A model generated the notes under the pieces. The model did no database searches. It was not told the origin of the DNA and saw only the letters and a program-made list of their open reading frames with translations. This document shows, one piece after another, positions 58,228 to 64,000 of a DNA stretch of 64,000 nucleotides. Source of the stretch: Candidatus Pyrohabitans jungbluthii. Its GTDB lineage: Archaea > Hydrothermarchaeota > Hydrothermarchaeia > Hydrothermarchaeales > BMS3B. Where the stretch lies: NCBI GenBank assembly GCA_002010065.2, contig MTMD02000008.1, forward strand, positions 124,001-188,000, given 5' to 3'. A program made the translations under genes and the position numbers. The stretch's first letter is position 1, and every line of letters starts with the position of its first letter.

Positions 58228-59157
58228 ATGTTGCTAATGATACTCAATTTCATTACTCTGGCTTTCTCAATAGTCGTGCTAGCATACGCCAGCGACTACT
58301 TCACGGAGGGTGCGGCAAAAATTGCGCGAAGACTTGGTGTCTCAAAGTTCATCATCGGCGCAGTGGTGGTTGGATTTGGCACCTCTTCGCCCGAGCTTTT
58401 CACATCTGTTTATGCGTCGCTCTCGGGCACTGGCGGCATCGCCATAGGAAATGTGATTGGCTCAAATATCGCCAACATCGGCCTTATTCTAGGTTTAGCA
58501 GCGTTCATCAGGGCAGCGATTATAAGGAAGGATGTAGAGTTCAGAAACAGTATCGCCTGCCTTCTACTCACTGTTATGGCGAGCGTGCTGATTCTACAGG
58601 GCTATGTGATCTCACTCCTGGACGGCATCCTCCTACTTGTAGCATTTACCTTTTATATCGTATACTCAATCAAAAATCCGGCCAACTCCACCTATGCTCC
58701 AGACGTAACTGAAGATGCAAAAGGGGCGGGGGTTCACGTGGTGTTTGGGCTTGCAGGGGTTTTGATAGGAAGTGTGTTGCTTGTAAACTCCGCCGTAGCC
58801 ATTGCCCACACTCTCGGCATACCTGAGTCGGTCATCGGGCTAACTCTGGTTGCCTTCGGCACAAGTGTGCCTGAGCTTGCGGTGTCTTTAGTAGCGGCAA
58901 AGAAGGGCTACTTTACCATGGTGCTTGGAAATGTGGTGGGCAGCAATATATTCAACATCCTGCTTGTGCTAGGCGCTGCCGCAGTTGCTAACCCCATTTT
59001 TGTTGATGATGCAATAGCTTTCAGGAGCACCCCAATGATGCTGATAGTTACTGCCTTAATGTTACTATTTATGAGAACCGGATGGAAGATTACGAGGGTG
59101 GAGGGATTGGTACTCCTCCTCTCCTACGGCGTGTTTCTGTGGGTGAGTTTCAGCTGA
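58228..59157 (+). CDS. CaCA-family calcium/sodium antiporter
   Basis: A roughly 310-residue exchanger with about ten membrane helices in two inverted repeats. The alpha-repeat signatures are VVGFGTSSPELFTSVYASLSG with GNVIGSNIANIGLILG in the first half, and VAFGTSVPELAVSLVAAKKG with GNVVGSNIFNILLVLG in the second. The intervening loop is hydrophilic and ion coupling is inferred. The frame is open upstream to ATG 58156. I place the start near 58228 because a GGTGAG site lies just there and the first helix starts soon after; TTG 58231 or ATG 58237 may be the true start. Confidence 0.9.
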   Translation: MLLMILNFITLAFSIVVLAYASDYFTEGAAKIARRLGVSKFIIGAVVVGFGTSSPELFTSVYASLSGTGGIAIGNVIGSNIANIGLILGLAAFIRAAIIRKDVEFRNSIACLLLTVMASVLILQGYVISLLDGILLLVAFTFYIVYSIKNPANSTYAPDVTEDAKGAGVHVVFGLAGVLIGSVLLVNSAVAIAHTLGIPESVIGLTLVAFGTSVPELAVSLVAAKKGYFTMVLGNVVGSNIFNILLVLGAAAVANPIFVDDAIAFRSTPMMLIVTALMLLFMRTGWKITRVEGLVLLLSYGVFLWVSFS

Positions 59158-59171
59158 CTAACAGTGACAAC

Positions 59172-59425
59172 TTAACTATTTATCCTTTTTAACAACCTCT
59201 CTACAACGCTAAGGAACTCTTCTCTGTCAAAATGCAGACCTCCCAGCCGTTAGGCTCTGGCATCATAACGTCCAGCAGTATTACGTCTGGGATCTCCGAT
59301 TTAAGCTTCTCCAAGCACTCTGCCCCGCTCTCCGCCTCAGCGACGCTGTGCCCGACCATCTCCAGCATCCTCCTGGCCACAAACCTCACCCCGGGCTCAT
59401 CATCCACCAGCAGTATCCTCGCCAT
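59172..59425 (-). pseudogene. Receiver-domain response regulator broken by internal deletion
   Basis: From ATG 59425 the frame gives a normal receiver start ([20 protein letters not shown]) through the phospho-Asp region VILLDVMMPEPNGWEV, then runs out of frame and stops at 59201. In another frame, 59231 down to 59172 reads FDREEFLSVVERLLKRINS, a typical receiver C-terminus. About 50 codons containing the conserved Thr and Lys are missing between them. GGAGGGAGAAGA precedes the ATG, and the gene overlaps the upstream kinase by 26 bp, so it was the kinase's cognate regulator. Confidence 0.75.
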
Positions 59426-61283
59426 TCTTCTCCCTCCAGATGGGCAGGGTGAAGCAGAAGGTCGAGCCCTTACCAAGCTCGCTCTCCACCGTTACCCTTC
59501 CTCCGTGCGCCTCTACCACCTCCTTCACTATGGCAAGCCCCATGCCTGCGCCGCCGTAGCGCCTCGTGGGAGAGCTGTCCACCTGGTAGAAGCGCTCGAA
59601 GATCTTATCCAGCCTGTCTTCGGGTATGCCTATGCCGGTGTCGCTCACGCAAACTTTTATCATACCATGCTCCTTCTCCGCCCGGATGTTGATTCTCCCT
59701 CCCTCTCTGTTGAACTTAATGGCATTATTTAGCAGGTTGCGCACTACCAGCTTGAGTTGCTCCCTATCCGCTCTAACCTTTGGAAGGTCCTCAGCCAGAC
59801 TAATCTCCATCGTAAGCTTGGCTTTAACCAGCATGGGCTTGAACTCGTCGCTCACCTGCTTTATCAGCTCGGCCACGTCCACCGGCTCGAGCTTGAGCCT
59901 TCTCTCGCCCTTTCTTATCTTAGCTGCCTCTATCAGGTTCTCCACAATGAAATTCTGGCGGGTAAGCGCATCTTCCGCCATCTTCAGAAGCCTATTCCTC
60001 TCCTCCGGGTCTTTCTCCTGCCTCGCCAGCTCTATTGCGCCCCTGGCAATGGTTAATGGTGTTCGGAGCTCATGGCTCACGTTGGCTATAATGTTGCCCT
60101 TCAGCTCGTCCAAGCTTTTGAGCTCCTGATAGGCTCGCCGGAGCTCCTCATACGCCCTCCTCAGCTCCTCATAAAGCCTGGCGTGCTCCACAGCCACAGA
60201 AGTAAGCGTCGCCAGAAGCACAAGCGTTCTGATGTGCTCCTCTGTGAACCTCATTTTTCTGCGGTTCGCCACGTACAGCACGCCCAGGGGCTCACCCTTC
60301 CCGGACATGAAGGGTACAGCTAGGAAGGAGACTAGTCCTTCCTTCCTGACGGCGTCGTAGGGAGGGTTTACTAGGCGCGGGTCGGTGAAGAAATCCTCCA
60401 CAACCACTGGCTTCCTTTCCTTCACCACCAGCCAGCCGAGTCCTGTCCCTCTCTCAAGCTCTATGTTCTCCAGCTCTCGGGTGCGCGTGCCCACAAGGGT
60501 GTGGTGACGAATCACATCTCCCTCCACAAAGCCAAAGAAGGCCACGTCCGCCTGGGTTAATTCCCTCGCCTTGCTCACAATAAACTTGAGCAGGGACGAA
60601 AGCTCGTGCCTCTCAATTATGTTTCTTTGGATCTCAACAACCACCTCAAGCTCCTCAATTGAGCGCCTCAGCCTATCCTCCAGCCGCTTGCGCTCTGTTA
60701 TTTCGCGGGCGATACTGAGGATCGCAGGTGAACCCTCGTACTCAATGAGCCTGCTGCTTATTTCAACGGGTATTCGAGACCCATCCCGCCTAAGGTAAGC
60801 TGTCTCGAAGGAGAGCCTAGTCCGCCGGTCCAGCTCCGTGAGCCGCTCCCGCGCTAAGGTAGCATACTCAGGAGCCTCTATGTCTGCCATTTTCATCTGC
60901 AAAAGCTCATCTCGGCTGTAGTCAAGCAACTCGCATGCGGTGAGATTAACCTCCAGGAAATGCCCCTCAAAGTCATGAATGAAGATGGCATCAGCCGCGT
61001 TGTCGAAAAGGATTCTGAACTTCCTCTCGGACTCCTGTTTCCTGCTCACCAGGTAGGCGAAGGCTGTCGAAAGTACAGGCGCAAGGAGAATCAGAATGTG
61101 GAAGAAGGGGATAAACAGTGGCTCCGTCTCTGTGAGGTGGACGAAAAGCTCGCTGAAGCCTGCCTTCTCTTTGTACTCATAAGAAAGATACGAGAGGAGC
61201 ATCACCCAGCCGCTCGCACCTATGGCAATGCTCAGCTTCCGAGATTTTATGGTTAGGGTCAGTTTTTTCAGAAATTTTAGCAT
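59400..61283 (-). CDS. Membrane histidine kinase with PAS, GAF, HisKA and HATPase domains
   Basis: A 627-residue kinase with two N-terminal membrane segments (about residues 18-38 and 55-80), a PAS domain ([23 protein letters not shown] through [11 protein letters not shown]) and a GAF domain (about 205-360). A coiled coil leads to the HisKA H-box [16 protein letters not shown], followed by an HATPase with [10 protein letters not shown] and [14 protein letters not shown] 61283 follows GAGGGAAAT; the frame is open 12 codons further. The HisKA-HATPase half closely resembles that of the 55.8-kb kinase. Its regulator gene is broken. Confidence 0.9.
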   Translation of the reverse strand: MLKFLKKLTLTIKSRKLSIAIGASGWVMLLSYLSYEYKEKAGFSELFVHLTETEPLFIPFFHILILLAPVLSTAFAYLVSRKQESERKFRILFDNAADAIFIHDFEGHFLEVNLTACELLDYSRDELLQMKMADIEAPEYATLARERLTELDRRTRLSFETAYLRRDGSRIPVEISSRLIEYEGSPAILSIAREITERKRLEDRLRRSIEELEVVVEIQRNIIERHELSSLLKFIVSKARELTQADVAFFGFVEGDVIRHHTLVGTRTRELENIELERGTGLGWLVVKERKPVVVEDFFTDPRLVNPPYDAVRKEGLVSFLAVPFMSGKGEPLGVLYVANRRKMRFTEEHIRTLVLLATLTSVAVEHARLYEELRRAYEELRRAYQELKSLDELKGNIIANVSHELRTPLTIARGAIELARQEKDPEERNRLLKMAEDALTRQNFIVENLIEAAKIRKGERRLKLEPVDVAELIKQVSDEFKPMLVKAKLTMEISLAEDLPKVRADREQLKLVVRNLLNNAIKFNREGGRINIRAEKEHGMIKVCVSDTGIGIPEDRLDKIFERFYQVDSSPTRRYGGAGMGLAIVKEVVEAHGGRVTVESELGKGSTFCFTLPIWREKNGEDTAGG

Positions 61284-61551
61284 CACATTTCCCTCACAGG
61301 CTGTGTCCCCCTGAAGCATGTGATTTTTTGAGCATATATAAATATCTTACTTAAAAATTTAACTTCAGTGTCTAAGCATAACATATATTCTCCCATCAGC
61401 TGTAAATATGGTACCCTCAAGTGATACATCACAACACTCTGTCTACCCTATCTGAATCCTTAAAGGATGAAATTAAAAATTTTAAGGAACTAATGTAAGG
61501 CAAAAAGCGCTATATTTAAGTAGTAGCGGTGTACTATATTGATTGGGGAGC

Positions 61552-62868
61552 ATGAAACGCTGGATTTCAATGCGGGAGTATGTATTTGGGATTTTCCTTA
61601 TGAGCCTTGGGGTAGTATTGAACATCCTGTACTGGATGACTGAGCTTTTCATACGAAAGGAGACTCTCTACGGAGATTTCATGGAAGATCCGGTGGCTCA
61701 CACGTTGATCATCCTCTTCATACCCATAATGGTTGTAGTGGGCTACCAGTTCATGCAGGAGCGCAGGCTCAGGGCGCAGGTAGAGGAGGCGAGGCTTAAA
61801 GCTGAGCAGTCGCGGGAGAAGCTTCAGGAGTTCTTCAGAGAACTTGAAGGCATAATGCACACCGTACCCGCGGCGGTCATCACCACCGACGGCGAGGGGC
61901 TCATAAACTTCTTCAACCGCCGCGCCATGGAGTACCTCAAGAGGGGCGAGGGGGAAATTCTTGGCACTCCAATATGGGAATACTTCCAGGAACCAGAGGT
62001 GGAGGCCACGATACGGAAATTGCTCAGCGGCGAGCTTAAGGAAAAGATGGTGACCTTGGAGGCCACGCTCCACACCGGAAAGGCGGTGCAGCTCTCAATT
62101 TCGGCTGTTCCCGGAGGCGACAGGAAGGTGGAAGGCGTCGGCGTTGTCGCATCCTTGCTGGACATAACCAGGCTGAAGAAGCTTATGGAGGAGCTGGAGG
62201 AGACAAATCGCTATAAAAACCTTTTCCTGGACATACTTCGCCACGACCTGCTCAACCCTGCTGGCGTTATAGACAATTACATAGACCTCCTGCTAGAGGA
62301 CGCTAAGGAAGGCGAGAAGGAAGACCTCACCGCCATGAAGCGTGCTGTTAAGAAGATTTTAGACATAATTGAGGATGCCGCCAAGCTTGCTAAGCTGGAG
62401 AGAATCGAGCCGAAGTTCAAGGATATGGACCTTGACAGCGTAATCAGAGAGGTGATAGAGGATTTCAAGCCCCTGCTCAGGGAGGCAGGGATGGAGGTTG
62501 AGTACACCTCCAGGAGTGGCCTTTCCATAAAGGCGAGCCCTCTGCTCTACGATGTTTTTGCTAATCTTTTGAGCAACGCCATAAAGTACGCGAGGGACGG
62601 TAAGAAGGTGGTCATCGAGGTGGAAGACGATGGAAGTAACTACATCATTCGGGTTAAGGACTTCGGCGAGGGTGTGCCGGACGAGTTCAAGAAGGTTATA
62701 TTTGAGCGCTTCAAGCGCAAGGAGAAGCGCGGGGTAAAGGGCACAGGTCTGGGGCTTGCCATAGTCAAGAGGATAGTGGAGATGCACTCCGGCAAAGTGT
62801 GGGTGGAGGACAACTCCCCTAGGGGCGCAGTTTTTGTGGTTAAGCTGCCCAAGCGCAGGGAAGGCTAA
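61552..62868 (+). CDS. Membrane histidine kinase with PAS domain and atypical H-box
   Basis: A roughly 438-residue kinase: two membrane segments (about residues 8-31 and 48-66), coiled coil, a PAS domain (GIMHTVPAAVITTDGEGLINFFNRRAMEY region), then HisKA with H-box LRHDLLNPAG and HATPase (NLLSNAIKYA, GTGLGLAIV). The H-box and the C-terminal VWVEDNSPRG segment parallel the hybrid kinase at 45 kb, indicating paralogy. ATG 61552 has GGGGAG directly upstream. A TATA box CTATATTTAAG lies about 35 bp before the start. The upstream 200 bp hold nothing else I can support. Confidence 0.9.
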   Translation: MKRWISMREYVFGIFLMSLGVVLNILYWMTELFIRKETLYGDFMEDPVAHTLIILFIPIMVVVGYQFMQERRLRAQVEEARLKAEQSREKLQEFFRELEGIMHTVPAAVITTDGEGLINFFNRRAMEYLKRGEGEILGTPIWEYFQEPEVEATIRKLLSGELKEKMVTLEATLHTGKAVQLSISAVPGGDRKVEGVGVVASLLDITRLKKLMEELEETNRYKNLFLDILRHDLLNPAGVIDNYIDLLLEDAKEGEKEDLTAMKRAVKKILDIIEDAAKLAKLERIEPKFKDMDLDSVIREVIEDFKPLLREAGMEVEYTSRSGLSIKASPLLYDVFANLLSNAIKYARDGKKVVIEVEDDGSNYIIRVKDFGEGVPDEFKKVIFERFKRKEKRGVKGTGLGLAIVKRIVEMHSGKVWVEDNSPRGAVFVVKLPKRREG

Positions 62869-63044
62869 GCCTTCCAGTGCTCCCTCTCTTCATCCTATAT
62901 CAACGGGTATATTAAATTCCGGCATATTTTTCCCTTTGTTTTATCCTCTCCTTATATGCTTTCATTTTACAAATTAAAGATTAGAATAGAGGAGGGAGGA
63001 TTAGTTATTACAAAAGTTTAGAAACCTGCGTAACTCTTTAAAAA

Positions 63045-63092
63045 GGTGCTGGAGGAGGTCTGTGAAAACAGCCTCAGCAGACCCCCAGCACC
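63045..63092 (-). terminator. Long two-part hairpin between convergent genes
   Basis: GGTGCTGG (63045-63052) pairs perfectly with CCAGCACC (63085-63092), and inside it GGTCTG (63057-63062) pairs with CAGACC (63078-63083) around a 15-nt loop. On the minus strand the stem is followed by five T residues, so it fits a terminator for the ccmE transcript. It could also stop the kinase transcript from the other side or be part of a small RNA. The rest of 62869-63134 shows nothing I can support. Confidence 0.5.
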
Positions 63093-63134
63093 CTAAACCT
63101 GCCTAGTAGCGCTGGCAGACGATGCCGATAAGCT

Positions 63135-63563
63135 TCACTCTGCACTTACCTTTGCCTCATACTTTGAGGGACACTTTACAAGCAGCTTATTTGCTATGAG
63201 TGTATCCCCGCGGAGTGTGCCTATGGCAACGACGTCTATCTGCGAGTTGGGATCAAACTCCTTATCCAGCGGGAAGGTTGCGGGTATAACACCATAGTAG
63301 GCCACCTTTATGCTCGCCTTGCCGTCGGTGAGGGTGAAGTTCAGATTCTTGGGCACCCAGCTTACTGTGCCTTCAACCACATAACCCTGAACCTGGACCT
63401 GCTTGCCCTGGTAGCTCTGGGCGTTATTAACAACCTCGCTCACACTCTTGTAGGGGTTCACAAAGCTCTCGCTAGAAGTCGTGCTGAAGGCTATGCCAAC
63501 AAAAACCAGAACTACCGCAACACCCACAAGGTATTTGAGATTCTTTGCGGTCTTCTTATCCAT
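63135..63563 (-). CDS. ccmE: Archaeal-type heme chaperone CcmE with CxxxY motif
   Basis: CcmE carries heme to cytochromes c during System I maturation. The 142-residue product has one N-terminal membrane anchor (about residues 10-27) and an OB-fold (about 35-130, with VQVQGYVVEGTVSW). In place of the usual heme-binding His-x3-Tyr it has CPSKY (Cys131, Tyr135), the CxxxY form known from archaea and some bacteria. GAGGTGAAGGT precedes ATG 63563. It lies 30 bp after a 22-codon Cys-rich ORF and its terminator-like hairpin. The two CxxCH sensor kinases are possible clients. Confidence 0.9.
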   Translation of the reverse strand: MDKKTAKNLKYLVGVAVVLVFVGIAFSTTSSESFVNPYKSVSEVVNNAQSYQGKQVQVQGYVVEGTVSWVPKNLNFTLTDGKASIKVAYYGVIPATFPLDKEFDPNSQIDVVAIGTLRGDTLIANKLLVKCPSKYEAKVSAE

Positions 63564-63574
63564 ACCTTCACCTC

Positions 63575-63608
63575 AAAAATAAAAAAGGAAGAGCTACATG
63601 CAGCTCTT
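63575..63608 (-). terminator. Terminator-like or attenuator hairpin between leader ORF and ccmE
   Basis: On the minus strand AAGAGCT (63608-63602) pairs perfectly with AGCTCTT (63595-63589) over a six-base loop, followed by CC and a T-rich run at 63586-63575 (TTTTTTATTTTT). The stop codon of the 22-codon ORF (63596-63594) lies in the loop and 3' arm. A ribosome finishing the ORF would therefore cover the hairpin, a layout expected for attenuation. Simple termination is the alternative. Confidence 0.6.
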
Positions 63609-63662
63609 GTGGCACTTACAGGTTGTATATGCAGCTTTCTTCTCCCTCTTCACAATTCTCAT
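63594..63662 (-). CDS. 22-residue Cys/His-rich peptide, possible leader peptide of ccmE
   Basis: The frame encodes a basic N-terminus (MRIVKREKKAA) and a C-terminal CKCHKSC cluster, capable of binding metal or heme or of sensing cysteine supply. GGTGAT lies four bases before the ATG, exactly the genome's ribosome-site style. The start lies about 35 nt after the TATA box of a conserved promoter element. The gene ends within a terminator-like hairpin. A related but truncated ORF (MKIVKL) follows the twin promoter at 4.2 kb. No homologue is known to me; its status as a real peptide rests on these signals. Confidence 0.55.
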   Translation of the reverse strand: MRIVKREKKAAYTTCKCHKSCM

Positions 63663-63692
63663 AATAATCACCGAGTTATTTACTGTTCGGGC

Positions 63693-63734
63693 GATACATA
63701 TATTTTGTGCTTTACAAACTGTCAAACTTCTGGA
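63693..63734 (-). promoter_or_regulatory. Promoter element (copy 2 of a duplicated 42-bp element)
   Basis: Read on the minus strand this matches 38 of 42 bases of 4187-4228, including TTTGACAGTTTGTAAAGCA and the TATA box AAAATATATG (63706-63697). It lies 8 bp beyond the methyltransferase stop and drives the 22-codon ORF and ccmE. The dyad-like TTTGACA-GTT-TGTAAAG upstream of TATA is a candidate activator or repressor site. Confidence 0.6.
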
Positions 63735-63742
63735 CACCTTAC

Positions 63743-64000
63743 TTATTTCTCCGCAATGATGAAACGAAAGACTGAAGTCAAAAGCCATTCCTCTTTGACT
63801 ACCCTGAACCCGGCTTTCCTTATGTTCTCAACCGTTCGTCTGTTTATCTCAGGTCCAAAGACCCTCGCTATTGGATTAAGCACGTCTAGAATCACTCCAC
63901 CAATTTCATTCTCACACCTCATGTGTTCCAGAAAGTAAACTCTACCCCCCGGTTTCAGCACCCTGTAGAGCTCTCTCAGACCTCTTATCGGATTCTCTAC
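63743..64000 (-). CDS. SAM-dependent methyltransferase (class I), C-terminal part (5' end outside window)
   Basis: The open frame runs to the right edge of the window. The visible 85 residues include LRELYRVLKPGGRVYFLEHMR, split here as LRELYRVLKPGG and YFLEHMRCENEIGG, the post-motif region of Methyltransf_11-type enzymes. It ends NIRKAGFRVVKEEWLLTSVFRFIIAEK-like sequence typical of UbiE/arsenite-methyltransferase relatives. The substrate cannot be told from this part. Confidence 0.8.
   Translation of the reverse strand, partial: VENPIRGLRELYRVLKPGGRVYFLEHMRCENEIGGVILDVLNPIARVFGPEINRRTVENIRKAGFRVVKEEWLLTSVFRFIIAEK

Noticed and set aside
63045-63092. H/ACA or C/D guide RNA
   Set aside because: No ACA box at the 3' side, no C/D box pair and no kink-turn; the internal loop is too small for a pseudouridylation pocket.
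1-64000. CRISPR array or cas genes
   Set aside because: No regularly spaced direct repeats of 20-40 bp and no cas family proteins were seen; the HNH protein does not resemble Cas9 or IscB.

Overview
The window is a piece of a thermophilic euryarchaeal chromosome. The archaeal assignment rests on TBP, TFE-alpha, aIF2-beta, FEN1, FtsZ, archaeal GltX, archaeal RNase J, an Lhr-type helicase and the mevalonate-pathway trio (mevalonate kinase, isopentenyl phosphate kinase, type-2 IPP isomerase). The lineage looks related to methanogens, ANME or alkane-oxidising archaea. It makes coenzyme F420 (cofG/cofH) and apparently coenzyme M by the cysteate route (cysteate synthase plus a fused ComDE). It also carries a Tfx regulator and the DUF447 and CitG-like genes often seen near tetrahydromethanopterin genes. 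SpeD next to BpsA points to branched polyamines, which are known from thermophiles. c-type cytochromes are implied by an archaeal-type CcmE and two sensor kinases with CxxCH motifs. No mcr, rRNA or species-level marker is present, so the exact lineage is an inference.

Layout. 1-4.0 kb: CitG-like end, DUF447, then an HTH gene divergent from ftsZ and a small unknown cassette after ftsZ. 4.2-7 kb: rhodanese and a CopB-type copper ATPase. 7-16.6 kb: FEN1, CBS/PRC/UspA/site-2-protease signalling genes, an intron-containing tRNA-Trp, NnrD/E, TBP, aIF2-beta, HAD and Tfx. 16.7-20.6 kb: hisF, a CDF transporter, hisH, hisA and hisG. 20.7-29.4 kb: DadD-like deaminase, DUF763, nitroreductase, rhodanese plus TSUP exporter, cofH/cofG, TFE and an HD protein. 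29.4-38.7 kb: PAC2, TtuA with a ubiquitin-like partner, speD-bpsA, gltX, RNase J and the isoprenoid operon. 38.7-40.6 kb: one AT-rich gene encoding an HNH protein. 40.7-51.8 kb: a degenerate CoaD-like protein, radical SAM protein, tRNA-Arg, Trm112-like, cobY, cobS, a three-gene sensory operon, MoaD-like and Lhr. 51.9-55.6 kb: the CoM operon. 55.8-62.9 kb: histidine kinases, a Ca/Na exchanger and a broken receiver gene. 63.1-64 kb: ccmE, a 22-codon Cys-rich leader ORF and a methyltransferase end.

The most unusual observation is a promoter-plus-leader cassette present twice, about 59 kb apart and in opposite orientation (4187-4292 and 63561-63734). It consists of a 42-bp element that matches at 38 positions and contains the TATA box, a start of a tiny ORF 72 or 73 nt downstream, and an identical 15-nt ribosome-site/start context at the downstream gene. 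The right copy encodes a complete 22-residue Cys/His-rich peptide whose stop codon lies in a terminator-like hairpin ahead of ccmE. The left copy looks like a deletion derivative that drives the rhodanese. Other candidates are a possible operator shared by ftsZ and an HTH gene, an HNH gene in AT-rich DNA whose promoter is flanked by an 11-bp inverted repeat, a sulfonate-binding-like cytoplasmic protein in the CoM operon, and a possible leader ORF before speD.

Start codons were chosen partly from a ribosome-site style that recurs here: GGTGAT followed 3-4 nt later by ATG, or GAGGTGAAG followed shortly by ATG. Several genes instead have a TATA box 22-30 nt before the start and are probably leaderless.
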